From Pogonophryne albipinna (lineage: Eukaryota > Chordata > Actinopteri > Perciformes > Artedidraconidae): a DNA stretch of 64,000 nucleotides. Below the pieces are notes generated by a model. The model saw only the letters and a program-made list of their open reading frames with translations, was not told the origin of the DNA and made no database searches. Numbering within the stretch: the first letter of the stretch is position 1; each line of letters begins with the position of its first letter. Location: the NCBI GenBank assembly GCA_028583405.1, contig CM053258.1, positions 5,285,238 through 5,349,237 of the forward strand, given 5' to 3'. Positions 1-11,812 of the stretch are shown piece by piece. The position numbers were made by a program, and so were the translations under genes.

Positions 1-1886
1 AAGTAAAACCGACACATTTTGCTGCCCATTTTAGGCCAAATTTACTAAAAGTAGGAACATTTGTTAATATTTGACTCTAACTGTGCATAAGTAAAACAAA
101 ATACTGCAACCATAAAATCTCAGTTTTATGGCGAGACATTGCTGGTCTGTATTTCACATCTCGTACCACACACCAAACTGGGCTGGGCTGTTTCAGGTTA
201 GTTTGAGGCGTTTTCTAGAAATATTATAAGCATCTGTGTTTAAAAAAAGAAACAATACCACTTCCTTTGGCTCAAAATAACCTCCCTATTTGAAGAAAAT
301 GCTGTGTTATGCAGGTATGCTAATCTTTACACACCAGGAATGAATGTCTGCAGGCGTTTTGGGCTTACCGTTGGGCGAAAAATAATAAACCACCTCAGAC
401 AGGTTTTCACCACTTCTTATGTGAAGTATGAAAGGATTTTGACCTGCTTGGTTCTAAAAATATGCCTTAAAAAAACGTGTGGCTACGAGTTACTCAATGT
501 TTTGCAATCGGTAAGAAAGCAGTGCTGAAGACTTTGATCTTTATTGCATTTAATGCTTCAAGGAATCTTTCGCAGCAGCTTTGACTGATGCAGTTTATTC
601 ACAGATCTAATTAAATGAACCACACAATATCCAGTATCTCAATATTCCTGCCAAACAATTAATCAATTAGTTAAATGAAAGAAAATTTGAATTTTCATTA
701 ACCGTTGAGTCATTGTCAAAGTCATTTATATAGGAACAATTCCAAATACTATAGTTAAAGCTCTTCCGACAGATATTTTCTCTTTTTAATTATTTTATTT
801 TCACTATTTTGGGGTTCTTAACTCTTGGTCAAACAAACAAACAAACAAACTTATTGACGATGCTACCTTGAGCTTTCTGAATTTAGGATGGGTGTTTTCC
901 TACGATTTCTTCTATTACTAATGCTTAATCCATCATGAACATAAACCATAACCCCGATTCTATCATTCATAACAACAAGGAAGTTCATGAAGGATCATTT
1001 AAAGCCACACACACTGCATGTGGCACCCAGAAATGTTGCATGACATTGAACCAGAAAATGATGTAAATGATGAGGACCTTTTTGGACGTTTGTCTCCTTT
1101 GGTGTACACTGTGGCTTGTGCTGGAAAAAGAAATAGAACGAGTCTTTAAGCATTTTTGTGTGCGCTCACATAGAGAGCAGACTTTGCGGGAAGGACGTTG
1201 TTGTCACTGCTTTGGGTAGCACTAATATTTACATTCATTCAATTTGTTACAGGAATTTTGGATTTTCCAGTAAATGTAATGTAAAAAACACACATTTGCC
1301 AATCATCTCCCATTGGGACTGTAGAAGCAACCTGAGCTAAAATACCTTCTGGCAAATCACATTTTGAGGTAATAGAATTAGATACAGCCGAAAAAAATAC
1401 ATAAATAGATACAAAGATGATGATAGACATCCAAAAGTGTATCTGTAATATCAGTAAACACATTATAGTGGTACTTTTATCATTAAATGTTGCATCTCAC
1501 TAACGCTAAGGTACATTAAACCAAAACCAAATGGAAACTGTAATTCTGTGGCAGCTGACACTTACGTTTTGGAAGAAATAATCTGATGTGTTCTTAGAAA
1601 CTATTTATTTTTTAACTTCCAGTCTCTGGTAATTAAATCTTCCGGCGCAGAAGAGATGTGGATATTAGCAGTCGCTGACTAAAAGGGACACAGTCAACAT
1701 GTGGGGATGGAGCAGTTTTATTATTCTTATAAATGTTATTAATTGTGTTGGCTCAATGAATTAACCAGGCTGTTTTTCCAGAACAATATTCAAAGAAATA
1801 AAGCGATACAAATGGCCTAGGAGTTGTGCAACAGTGCATTGGGACTGAGAGATTTCTCGAATCGATGACATCTTTAGCTTCACATA
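1..1886. other. Unassigned AT-rich DNA
   Basis: No gene or repeat with recognisable termini is visible. Open frames are short, overlap on both strands and show no conserved motif. The only structured feature is a short AAAC run near 831. The stretch ends at the target duplication of the hAT MITE. Confidence 0.5.
831..850. repeat. (AAAC)n microsatellite
   Basis: Five tandem AAAC units are read directly. Confidence 0.9.
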
Positions 1887-1894
1887 ACGGTATG

Positions 1895-2336
1895 CAGTGG
1901 CGGTTCTAGACCAATTTGACTGGGGGGGCCACTGGGGGGCCAGTTATTTTCTGAGGGTGGCACAATAAATGCAGGACGAAAAAGAGAACTAGACAGTATG
2001 AAGTAATTGCGCATAAGAAAACAATGCAATACAGTTATTGGTATTTGTTTCAGTACACTTGTTATTACTGTTAGCTTCTGCTTAAGTTATAGTGCAATGT
2101 TTGCACTAACACCATATTTATATAAAAATAAAGGCAATGAACAGTTACATCTCTACTTTACATAAGGGTGTCTGCACAATCTCACATTACAGCAACAAAA
2201 TCCTACGGTTTTTGGCAAACCGAGTACCAGAAAATATACAGTTAAAAAAACAAAACACTTTTCATTGTTAGGGGGGCCACAGGGGGGTCAGAGGTCAGTG
2301 TTAGGGGGGCACTGGCCCCCCCTAGAACCGCCCCTG
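1895..2336. mobile_element. Non-autonomous hAT element (MITE), 442 bp
   Basis: Left end CAGTGGCGGTTCTAG and right end CTAGAACCGCCCCTG are inverted repeats. They are followed inward by G-rich/C-rich blocks on both sides. Flanking copies of ACGGTATG (1887-1894 and 2337-2344) form a perfect 8-bp target duplication, the hAT length. The interior is AT-rich with no coding capacity, so it would have been moved by a transposase supplied elsewhere. Confidence 0.9.
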
Positions 2337-2344
2337 ACGGTATG

Positions 2345-3280
2345 CCAGGTGCATCCAGCAGTAGAACTTATTTTAATAAACACAACCATTCAACACAACC
2401 TCTCCGGGCTGCAGTGATACACATGGGGGCTGAAAATGAGTCCCAATGTAGTCCTTGTAATTATGCATTTTTACATTTCCAGCTGCAGCAACAGCAGATT
2501 CTCTGGAAAAACATGAGAAAAACGAGGAGGAATACTGATTTGTAAGTGTGAGCAGAAATGGATGTGACAGATGAAGGCTCCAATCAGAAAATGAATTCAG
2601 ATTGACAACAAAAAAACTACAAAAACAGAAATCAGTGTACGGTTTCTGGGAAGCTAAAACTGCAGCTAATACAAGGAAACGAAAGACGATCTTCCAGATG
2701 ACCGAGAGGTAGAAAATAATTCGCCATAGTTTATCAGTGTTCATATCAATCAGGGCTTGTCAGAAAAATGTCCAGTGCTGACAACACAGAACAAATAATC
2801 CCTCACAATATTAGTTGAGGTTTGTCTTGTGCGACTGGCTGGACCAGATCAGCCTCTGCAGCTTCAGCCTGATCCTCCGATGGATCAATCAGATTCCCCG
2901 GCTCTCCGGAGGAATCCCTGCCCGGCCCTGGAGGAGGGGCCGCTCAGGAATGTCCTGGGACGTCTTATCTGATGGGCCCTCGGTGCGTAGGACTGCTGCA
3001 CGGTAAACTGACCCTGGCTGGCCCTGGCCTGAGGGACACTGTGTCCCCTGAAGACTCAGAGACCCCTGGCACCATCACCAGTCAGAGTTTCGTAGCCATC
3101 GGAGGGTCTCGACAATTTTAGGGATCACACTGAGAATTCCCCTCTGCAGAGGTGGCTCATGTGTGTCAGGTCACCTTGTTGTGGGACTTTAGGTCACAGA
3201 GAATATCAGGGGGATGGAAACGTCCATGGTTGTATTTGATCTAGAGTTGCAACTCATATTTTTTTAATAAATAAAAACTG
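2345..3280. other. Unassigned DNA with a GC-rich block
   Basis: A GC-rich block at about 2815-3060 is open in more than one frame on both strands, so coding cannot be decided. A strong acceptor-like site (2480s) and a donor-like GTAAGTG (about 2543) bracket a 59-nt segment, but no recognised protein results. Confidence 0.3.
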
Positions 3281-3490
3281 TGATAAGATAAGACTTTATT
3301 TATCCCGAAGGAAATTGTTGTACAAAAATACAATAAACACAGCAGCATAATAATAAAACTGTACACTAACAGTGCAGTAAAAAGAGCAAATTAAATATCT
3401 ACAGGAAACATAGACGGTCACATAATTAAGTAAATATTTAGTAGTGCAAAAAACGTAGTGGCAGATGCGTAATTGCACGTTATTATAGAA
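3281..3490 (-). mobile_element. LINE 3' end, minus orientation
   Basis: Read on the minus strand, the segment ends in a block of the TTTCCTTCGGGATAAATAAAG type followed by a short CTTAT repeat. This is the usual 3' terminus of Rex1/L2-like fish LINEs. No ORF remains, so it is a strongly 5'-truncated copy. The exact family is inferred from the tail only. Confidence 0.6.
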
Positions 3491-3860
3491 CATCATTAAC
3501 AATTAATAATAATGATATTGCACATGTTATATTCCAGCAAGTGATTATTTTATTACAAAAAAGATTCCTATAATCACATAAAAATATACACTTATATTGA
3601 GTGTTTATATATTAAGATGTTTCAAATTGCAACTTTGAAATGACTTACGAAAGGAGTCTGTCATTACGATGAACCCACAGACAAACACTCAACACCAGTT
3701 CCCCTCAGCTCGGAGCGTATTAGCATCTTTTAGCTCATTGTTTTGGTTTTACAGCCTGCAGCTTAAATGTTTTGCTCCACTTTCTAGCATCATCCTGTCA
3801 CAATGAGGCAACTATTTCACTCATAAACCCATTAACTCTACCAGCAGCTTGATACAGTTA

Positions 3861-4136
3861 TGGGCGACTGTGGCTGTGAGGGAATGCGGTCCTCTTTCAA
3901 CCAGAAGGTTGTGGGTTTGATCCCAGCCCATGCAGTCAACATGTCGATGTATCCTTGGGCAACATACTTAACCCTGAGTTTCTCCCGATGGCCAATGGTG
4001 TGTGAATGTTAGGTCCTAGAGTAAGGTACACTGTTCTGTATGAATGGGTGTGAATGGGTGGATGACATGTAAAGCGCTTTGAGGGGTCTTAAAGACTGGA
4101 TAAAGCGCTATATAAGTACAGTCCATTTGCCATTTA
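3861..4136 (+). mobile_element. tRNA-derived SINE
   Basis: The head carries a B-box-like GGTTTGATCCC preceded by an A-box-like GGCGACTGTGGCTGTG, as in tRNA-derived SINEs transcribed by RNA polymerase III. The body ends in a core with AAAGCGCTTTGAG and AAGCGCTATATAAGTACAG, which recurs in V-SINE-like families of percomorph fish. The 3' end is CCATTTGCCATTT. The promoter boxes are slightly degenerate. The family name is inferred. Confidence 0.75.
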
Positions 4137-6090
4137 TAGATCCACTGGTGACATATAGTGGAGCATTGAGCAGCTGAACCCCCAACAGAGCATCTTTACC
4201 TTAGAAAATCAAAGCATAAAGATTGTATGTTTTCCATTTTTGATGACATGGTGACATTAGATGTGAAACAAAAACAAAGCTAAATTTACATTGACGTTTT
4301 ACATTTATATACGCCAGTCCGAGAACTGGAAGCAGAACAGAGGAGAGAACGGAGCCAACGTGAACCACAGAGAGCGGTGCAGCCAAAGGCTTGTGACGGA
4401 AATACTGAAGCCCCTCTGGAACCGTTTGGGACTTCAACTTGATGGATATGGTGTGGAAATTATTTTGGCGGTGATGAATCCTTTTTCCACTTCTGACTGT
4501 GCTTTCCCTCCTTCATCTGTCATTTCATTATGTAACGCACGAAAGCCATTGCCAAAGCAAATCTTCTCTGAGCAGGTAAATGCAATCGAAATGCACTTGC
4601 TGCTAGTTTAACACAAGAAAACACATCAGGCAAGGAAGAGGTGGATTAGCAAGATTTAAAAACACATTTCCTAAGGGTTAAGACAAATAAGTACAGGGGT
4701 GATCGTCACATGGATATTTTAGGGGGCCCAGTTAAGAGCCGTTCCTTCTCGTGCAGGGTTATGATGAAGCGTTTGCTTGAAAGAGTAGCCGAGGGGCCAG
4801 GAAGGTGCTGAACTCTCACTCACAAAGGCACCATTCTGCGAGCATAGAGAGAAACAGCAACACCCAAGGAAAGTATGATACTGGATGTCCAGGTAAACAT
4901 TTCCAGGGCAGCTAAGTTTACAATTACATGTCGGCTGTCGTGCGCTCTTCACCGCCTCCCCTCTTCATCTCTAATGCTCTGAATCACACTCTAAATGGAG
5001 GAGATTTGAGAGCCAGGCGTTGGTATATATGGCGGTTTATTTTCCCTCTGTGTAAAAACATTCCAGGCAAGGGTGAAGGCGGACGAACGATTGGGGACGA
5101 AGGGAGAATTAAAGGGATTGGAGGGCTGTGGGGAGACGTGAGAGACAAAAAAATAGTGAATGTGCAGTTAGTGGTAAGGGGTTGCAAACAGGGGGGGGGG
5201 CGTGCACGGACACGGGGCTACGAGCCAGCACGGGTAGACCACGAGCGCCAAACAGACAGCCGTGTGTTCGACAGGAACTGCAGCGGGGGCCCCTCACTCA
5301 TGAAAGCTGCTTCATAAATTGGTAAACCTAGAAGGCCGGTCGCTTTCCCCCCCTACAGCACTTTTTTCTCATTCCGATACCTTAATGATGAAACGGGCAG
5401 AGGGCAAACATGACGCACACAGACATCTCTTTATGAGGCTGATGCACACCTGCAGAGGAGACGCGCTGTCCATCAGGGGAAGTTTAGAGGAGGAGACCGG
5501 GGTCAACATCCCGCCACAGAGGAGCTGTATTCCCTCGCTGCACAGGGGTGGCTACTGTACGCCCAGGTGCTGCACAGTGATGGGCCACACTCGGTCAGTT
5601 TAAGAGGTCAATTGAACGTCCGCTAACACCCTCCACCAAGCAGGCCTGTAAAACTCTGGATTTCTGGATGTCATAAAATCCAGACTTGGCATCATTAAAC
5701 ATTGAAAGGGTGGTGTGAAAAATGTAAATACGAGCTCAAAAGTATAAGGAATGAACCGTGTGTTTGTCTGCTCTAACGTTAAATGCAAATGTAAACATGC
5801 AAGGCTAGCTAGCTTAGCACCAACAGAACGCCTTTTAGCAGACTAGGCCTAATTGCGAGGTTATGTAAGGTATTGATTTCTTATACGAATACTACGCACA
5901 TCGATTATATGTGCGTAGTCCTGGATGTTGTCAGAGTCTAGGGGTGAAGTAAATAGCACTTTGCTTTAAACCCAAAAACGTTTGTCGTCAACATTTATCA
6001 TGCAGGATGCTGTCTTTATCCTCAGAACATGCAGCTTAAACCTCAGGTTTTCAGCACAACATCATGTTATCAAGCCAGCAAATGCATTTC
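4137..6090. other. Unassigned DNA, GC-richer centre
   Basis: The region 4928-5600 is richer in G+C and has overlapping open frames on both strands, none with a known domain. It could be an old exon or a conserved non-coding block. The sequence alone does not decide. Confidence 0.35.
5891..5919. repeat. Perfect 11-bp stem hairpin
   Basis: ACTACGCACAT (5891-5901) is the exact reverse complement of ATGTGCGTAGT (5909-5919), with a 7-nt loop between. No terminator or RNA gene context is visible. Confidence 0.7.
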
Positions 6091-6235
6091 AAGGTTCAAG
6101 GTTCTTTAGTTGTCATACGAACATAGCTGTGTGTTATGTCGATGAAAATCTTAGGTCACAGGCTTCTCCAACAGTGCAACACAATAATACAGATAAACAG
6201 AAAAATATAGTCTCATTTTAAATAGTGAAAAATAA
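6091..6235 (-). mobile_element. LINE 3' end, minus orientation
   Basis: Tandem TTCAAGGTTCAAGGTTC followed by a TTTAGTTGTCATACG-like block is the reverse complement of the 'GTCATAAATAAAG...TTGAA' tail common in fish LINEs. A related tail lies at 18753-18842 (minus) and at 49756-49853 (plus). No coding part is kept. Confidence 0.55.
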
Positions 6236-6309
6236 AATGTTGGCGCTAAAGTTCCTTCATCTGATTAAATCTGCTAGCAACAGGTTGCATTGCAACAGGC
6301 AACATAAAG

Positions 6310-6571
6310 CAGGGTTGCCAACTTTGGGTACCTGGCTGGAGTGAGATTTTGATATCATGGGTTTAATTACACATATACGCACGAAATGACTGCTTTCGTG
6401 TCAGTAGCGGGACCTTAGCATACATATAGGATATACAATATATACAAATACACAATATTGGACACAGACTATAAAGGGCACACAGTTTCATTCACTAATG
6501 AAAGTCAAACACATGTTTGTTTCCACTGTTTAATTGTGTGCCTGTCGCGATAAGCAATTAATTGACTTATC
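6310..6571. repeat. Left-end block shared with 27315-27581
   Basis: This block and the inverse of 27315-27581 align almost throughout. Shared features include the GGTACCTGGCTGGAGTGAG segment, the TAATTACACATAT segment and the TCGCGATAAGCAATTAATTG segment. It is the end of one transposon family present twice in the window in opposite orientation. Confidence 0.85.
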
Positions 6572-7030
6572 GGCTCCGGAGTATTTTTGTTGGGTAATCT
6601 ATAGGACTAACCCATACAGTGGTGGGGCTCAAGTCAGTATTTGCAATGTAATTACATACACGCTATATCGCCCCCTTGACAGTGAAACGCCACGCGTGAG
6701 GTTTAGATTATGTCCCTGTCTCAATCCAAATTGAACTGTATGAAACAAAAAGGCACATTTGTCTTGTAGTAAATAAAAAGGGAGACCTGGAGCCAATCCT
6801 GCAACTTCCCCACAGGTGAAAGAGTTGACATGCTGAAAACCCAACCCCTGCACACATTCTGGTACTCTCTTGAGAAGAAAAATAAATAAATCTATTACTA
6901 CACATTTAAAAAAATGAATGCCATTTTAGTTTTGTGTTACTTTGTTCTGAAAGCTGAACCTGCTGCTCCTCACAGAGAGAAGAGGGAAGAGGCTGTGTGA
7001 ATTACTTTACATTGTGGATAGCCCCCATTG

Positions 7031-7105
7031 TTCTGTGTGTCAAAATGAAAGACAGCCCACACACCTATCAATCATCAAACCGTGGGGTCTTATTTCATTA
7101 TGTGT
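7031..7105. repeat. Block shared with the hAT at 31699-32721
   Basis: About 75 nt, including CACACACCTATCAATCATC, match 31898-31972 in the same orientation. A second block (18893-19060) also matches this hAT (32318-32450), in the same order. It therefore looks like one half of a split hAT copy. Confidence 0.7.
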
Positions 7106-7299
7106 TTCCTATGGAGTCAGATTTGGGTCAATATTCTAGCACGTAAAACAAGCTACTCACGAGCGGAAAATGTGCTTTTACACGCACATAAAATGACTCT
7201 CGCGCGCAGATTAAACCCCGCGAGTATGGAACGCCATTTGCGCCATTATTCACGCGTTTATTCGCGCGGATTAACGGGGAGGTCCGTTTTATAAACGGG

Positions 7300-8052
7300 G
7301 AGGTCCGTTTAAGTTCAAAGTCTCAGTAACCAATCAGTGAAGAGCAAAACCAGACCAAAGCAATCTGTAGATGAAAAGTTCCTGACATTGTGAGGCTGTA
7401 AATTGTACGTTATTCCAGATTCAGGGGACTATGTATTAATTTGGCTTTCAATATAATAAATATATCAATCAATATAACCTGCCTTCATTGTCTTTTAAAA
7501 TAAAATCGCCTTACCTTATCTTACTGAAGTGAAGGGTATTTATGTCTCCTTAAATCACCTTTTAAATGTACTTCTTATAACATGGCATGGTGTAACATAT
7601 CAAAATGTTCAGTCTCTGGTCTTGCTAGAAATGCAATGTCACTCACCTTAGAGCACTGTCTTATGAGATAGCTTAGAAATCAGATTTTTGGAAAACTTAA
7701 AAACTCTTGTGAAAACACAGATGTAGGCTACTCATGTCATCCATTTTTTTTTGGTGTTTCAGATTTGGTTTACCAACGTTTTTGGTTCACAAAAGTAGTG
7801 AAATATATGAATTACACTATAGGCCTATATAAATGTGTTGTTCATGTCTAAAATGAAAATGTGTAAATTAGAATTTGGAGTAAAATAGTTCTATCACTCT
7901 ACTTTCACCACAGAAAAGTTACATCAGGACTGATTCATGACTTCATATTCCATACTGAGGTTCATGTGATGTGTACAAATACAAATTGAGCATTACAACT
8001 TTTTTTCAACCAACTATTTATGTTAACATAAGAAACTGTAAAATCTCAATAT
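7300..8052. other. Unassigned DNA inside the composite
   Basis: The start (7140-7300) is CpG-rich and contains the 13-nt AACGGGGAGGTCC twice in tandem. The remainder is AT-rich with no gene or terminus recognised. Confidence 0.4.
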
Positions 8053-8337
8053 TTACAATACAGGGTTCATACACTTTTTCACCAATGATTTTAAATGACT
8101 TTTCCATGACCAAAAAAATGACTCTTTCATGTGGCTAGCATGCGCTGCCTCGCCCATATTCGAAATATTGAATATGTTACAACACAGTTTGCATTTAGCA
8201 CGTCTTGGGTCAATGTCTTTTGATAACCACAATTGGTACTTATCCTTTAGAAGCCATACATTGTTGAAACTGCACTTCCCTGGCATCTTTATATCAAATA
8301 GTAGCTCCTGTAGACTAGAGGGCGTGATTGTAAACAT
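8053..8337 (-). pseudogene. BED zinc finger of a hAT-type transposase, fragment
   Basis: The minus-strand frame contains the pattern KCSFNNVWL, then CKLC, then ISNMGEAAHASHM. This is the layout of BED-type fingers at the N-terminus of hAT transposases: aromatic W, a C-x2-C pair, then a His pair. The first His of the closing pair is present. The expected following residues and second His are missing because the frame runs into the transposon end sequence at about 8110. Such fingers bind the element's ends. No catalytic RNase-H domain remains, so the protein would be inactive. Confidence 0.6.
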
Positions 8338-8553
8338 CTCTCACCAGCGAAATACTGCCACAGTTGCCATTTTACGTTTCATTATACGATACAGTATTTA
8401 TTATCATTATAGTATTACTATTTCGGCGATTAGATAACATATCAATTATATTTGATGCAACTTTAGTTATATTTCCATGACTTTTCCAAAACTTTGGGAA
8501 AAATATTGCATTCCATGACTTTTCCAGGTTTTTAAATGACCGTACGAACCCTG
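8061..8553 (-). mobile_element. hAT-like element remnant, BED finger inside
   Basis: The ends CAGGGTTCATAC and GTACGAACCCTG are inverted. The sub-terminal TTCCATGACTTTTCC lies near the right end, with similar sequence in opposite orientation near the left. ACAATA flanks both sides (8055-8060 and 8554-8559). The interior keeps the 5' part of a BED-finger ORF on the minus strand, so this is an internally deleted copy. A 6-bp duplication is short for hAT, so the superfamily is not certain. Confidence 0.65.
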
Positions 8554-8578
8554 ACAATATCAGAACTTTCTCAACCAA

Positions 8579-8911
8579 CTATTCATTATAAATGTAAAGA
8601 CAGGGGGAGCAGTGCCATGGTCTTTGTCTGTCTTCCAAGACAGTGGGTCTGGCTGCTGTGTAGGTGGGGGTGATGGTGCATGGGCTGCTGGTGGCTGTGT
8701 CGGAGGGAGGGAGGTGTGCTAGGCGAGACTTCTTTGCTGGCTGGGTTGATCGTGATGGCTGTGGTGGAGGCCTTTGTACCGAGGTGTATCTTAATCTTGT
8801 GGCAGGCACAGATGGAGGCTGCTGTACTGATGCTGGTCCTCTGGTCCTTGGTGGTGATGGCTCTGGTGATGGCCCTTGAGCCACGGTAGATCTTGACCTG
8901 GGTGCAGGCAC
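8579..8911 (-). pseudogene. Proline/serine-rich exon-like frame, copy 1
   Basis: Not recognised. The minus frame is rich in P, S, R, T and Q (for example PEPSPPRTRGPASVQQPP) and ends with WHCSPCLYIYNE just before a transposon terminus. Upstream on the minus strand lies a good acceptor (TTTCTTTCCGATTTCACAG). It may be a linker exon of the transposon's own gene. It is low-complexity and is open in two other frames, so coding is uncertain. Confidence 0.25.
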
Positions 8912-9324
8912 AGATGGAGATTCTTGCTGCTAGGCCCAGGCAGCTGTGAAATCGGAAAGAAATATAGGACAATAATTACTACTAAGTTCATTAAAATATA
9001 AAGTTCAAGTGGAATGTTTCTCAAGCACAAATAACAATGCACAACTCAAAATAAAATGGGGAGGTGGGACAGGAGTCTCTCTCTCTTACAACCTATTTAA
9101 CTAAACCCACACAATGAAAGTACACTATTACTGTAATATTTACATTTACCTATCTTTAAATGGATCCTTGTTGTTGTTGCTGTATTCTCCAGGTTCTGAT
9201 GCTCCATCTCCACTGCTGCTAGTGTTACAATTCCGCTGTGCAGAGCTGCATATTATATTCCATGACTTTTCCAGGTTTTTAATGACCGTACGAACCCTGA
9301 CAATATCAGAACTTTCTCAACCAA

Positions 9325-9663
9325 CTATTCATTATAAATGTAAAGACAGGGGGAGCAGTGCCATGGTCTTTGTCTGTCTTCCAAGACAGTGGGTCTGGCT
9401 GCTGTGTAGGTGGGGGTGATGGTGCATGGGCTGCTGGTGGCTGTGTCGGAGGGAGGGAGGTGTGCTCGGCGAGACTTCTTTGCTGGCTGGGTTGATCGTG
9501 ATGGCTGTGGTGGAGGCCTTTGTACCGAGGTGTATCTTAATCTTGTGGCAGGCACAGATGGAGGTGGAGGCCGCTGTAGTGATGCTGGTCCTCTGGTCCT
9601 TGGTGGTGATGGCTCTAGTGAAGGCCCTTGAGCCACGGTAGATCTTGACCTGGGTGCAGGCAC
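9325..9663 (-). pseudogene. Proline/serine-rich exon-like frame, copy 2
   Basis: This is the duplicate of the frame at 8579-8911, with two extra codons. In this copy the preceding minus-strand segment (10008 to 9910) is also open. It is rich in S, G and N and ends at a donor-like AG/GTAAATG. The acceptor CAG lies at about 9696. The exon structure is inferred and no product is recognised. Confidence 0.25.
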
Positions 9664-10008
9664 AGATGGAGGTTCTTGCTGCTAGGCCCAGGCAGCTGTG
9701 AAATCGGAAAGAAATGTAGGACAATAATTACTACTAAGTTCATTAAAATATAAAGTTCAAGTGGAATGTTTCTCAAGCACAAATAACAATGCACAACTCA
9801 AAATAAAATGGGGAGGTGGGACAGGAGTCTCTCTCTCTCTCTCTCTTACAACCTATTTAACTAAACCCACACAATGAAAGTACACTATTACTGTAATATT
9901 TACATTTACCTATCTTCAAATGGATCCTTGTTGTTGTTGCTGTATTCTCCAGGTTCTGATGCTCCATCTCCACTGCTGCTGGTGTTACAAGTCCGCTGTG
10001 CAGAGCTG

Positions 10009-10908
10009 GTAATCAGATAATAAGTCTGTTGAACAGGAGAAAAGAATGAAGCAGAGGGAAAGTTGCTGCCGTTTGTGTGGTTGTCCTAGCCAGAATTTAT
10101 TAAACACATTAATAAATTCACTTACAAATGATATCCGTTTTCTCTATTTATCTAATCATTCTCTGGTTTGACGCCACATGTATCTCTGCGTTGTGTTGTG
10201 TGGTCGAATGAATATGGCTTCCTTCTTGCCAACCAGCTTTATTATCTGTGCAAACAGAATATAATGAAATGGCTTCACCAGCTTTCTACCTCAATACCCC
10301 CCCTTGTGAGGCCTGAAGCTAACTGAGAATGTAAAAATACATTTAGCCAATCAAAAATAACTGTATGTCTGACATATTTCGTTTTCTATTCAAAAATTGA
10401 CATAAATCCACATGCCATATTATGACTTTCATGAAGGATTAAAGCCTTTTTCATTTACAAGTATAATACAGTGATAACAGATAACACACAACCCGACTGT
10501 ACTCACTTTAACCTGGCTGTTGTACAGGCACAATATTAGCATAGCATTAGCGCTTTAGCATTTAAATAATATGAACAATTATGACCTCAGACCAGCATTT
10601 CACATATTTATACAAACAGAATAAACTTGAAATGTAAACCAGACTAGTGCACGGGACTCATACACATAGTAACATAGTAGAGCGCTACATTATTCAGGGA
10701 GCAACAGCCTGTGTTAAAGAAGCTAGCGGACGCCATTAGCAATTTGCCACACGCTAGTGGCGTAGCTCACAGAATGACATTAAAGTTAACTACACATAAA
10801 ACAGTTTCAAAGACACTTCTTAGATCGAAATATGACGTAATCTGTGTACACACTACTAACCTGTTGAACAGGAGAAATGAATGAAGCAGAGGGAAAGTTG
10901 CTGCCATG
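10009..10908. other. Unassigned DNA inside the composite
   Basis: A ~45-nt block containing GAATGAAGCAGAGGGAAAG occurs near 10028-10071 and again near 10861-10905, so this stretch is bounded by a direct repeat. No gene is seen. Confidence 0.5.
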
Positions 10909-10983
10909 TTTCTTCTTCTTCTTCTTCTTCTTCTTCTTCTTCTTCTTCTTCTTCTTCTTCTTCTTCTTCTTCTTCTTCTTCTC
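10909..10983. repeat. (TTC)n microsatellite
   Basis: About 24 uninterrupted TTC units. They produce spurious poly-K, poly-R, poly-F and poly-L open frames that are not genes. Confidence 0.95.
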
Positions 10984-11021
10984 TTGGACCATGCATGGAT
11001 GTATAATAAGAACTGGATACA

Positions 11022-11222
11022 GCGTGGGAGGCGGGGCCTCATTCATTCCTATGAGAGCTGCTCATTAGCGCATGATGATAAAATGGCCCAACTTTTGAGA
11101 GAGTGAAACGTCACAGATTATCCGGCATGCCTGAGAAGTACCCGTATGTGCGCTCATAGCGCATGCGCAACTTTAACCAAAATGCTCGTTAACATCAAGC
11201 ACGTCAATTTGCGTACACGTAA
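11022..11222. repeat. Left arm of a 7-kb-spaced inverted repeat
   Basis: It matches 18163-18366 inverted over about 190 bp. Shared segments include CCTCATTCATTCCTATGAGA, ATGATGATAAAATGGCCCAA and GCGCATGCGCAACTTTAACC. The arms differ by scattered substitutions and small indels. Confidence 0.85.
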
Positions 11223-11406
11223 CAGCACCGCACGTTCATGACAGCATGGATGGATTTGATATTAACGAGGCGGCAGTTAGCAGCTAGCGGCTAGCTAGTA
11301 ATTATGCTAATGTACACATCAATGTTATGTACTTATATTACGCTGTAACAGGATCTAGTGATATCCAAGCAACAGAGCTTCATTTAGCATGAAAGAATGA
11401 TTGCAC

Positions 11407-11408
11407 TG

Positions 11409-11457
<49 letters not shown>
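11407..11457. repeat. (TA)n microsatellite
   Basis: Nearly pure TA dinucleotides, interrupted once by CA near the start. Confidence 0.9.
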
Positions 11458-11461
<4 letters not shown>

Positions 11462-11665
11462 AGGCCTATATATACTTATAATAATAAGTAATATTAACTT
11501 TATTTAATCCAACATTTACGGTACAAGATTTAATCATACAGCCCATGTAGTATGATAATGAATTACAGCAAACATGTGCAATATATCCATTATTACAGCT
11601 CCGTGGGGTGGCAGTAAGACGATATGGGTCCGTTCTTATTGTGCATCCATGGGTAAAGATAAACG

Positions 11666-11812
11666 CAACTCACATTGGTTTCTCAAACAGCATCTCTGTA
11701 AACTACGTGTATTCACTGAATTTCACTCTCTGCCTTTAACGGCTCGTTGTAGCTCCAATAGCTCCAGCCCCCACCCTCCCTGTGAGCACAGTGTGCTCTG
11801 ATTGGTCGGGAC
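11666..11812. repeat. Block shared with the TTAA element at 47648-48472
   Basis: CTCACATTGGTTTCTCAAAC and GTGTGCTCTGATTGGTCGGG occur here and at 47786-47893 in the same order. This is probably an internal fragment of the same transposon family without its ends. Confidence 0.65.

Larger units (their letters stand above)
8511..10008. repeat. Recent ~0.75-kb tandem duplication
   Basis: 8511-9248 and 9259-10008 are near-identical by eye. Differences are scattered substitutions, a 6-nt insertion around 9560 and a longer CT run (about 9829-9846) in copy 2. Each copy begins inside the right end of the hAT remnant (TTCCATGACTTTTCC ... GAACCCTG) and ends at TGTGCAGAGCTG. The low divergence implies a young duplication. 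Each copy carries a proline-rich frame on the minus strand. Confidence 0.9.
10992..11651. mobile_element. Unclassified DNA element with ~20-nt inverted ends
   Basis: The left end CATGGATGTATAATAAGAAC and the right end GTTCTTATTGTGCATCCATG are inverted with two mismatches. The same end motif occurs at 57501-57525. Target duplication is not evident. The interior contains the 200-bp block repeated inverted at 18163-18366 and a TA microsatellite. Confidence 0.5.

Noticed and set aside
4928..5317. 129-codon frame in GC-rich DNA
   Set aside because: Equally long frames exist on the other strand, composition is low-complexity and no domain is visible.
10767..11106. Poly-Lys, poly-Arg, poly-Phe and poly-Leu frames
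   Set aside because: They arise from the TTC microsatellite at 10909-10983.
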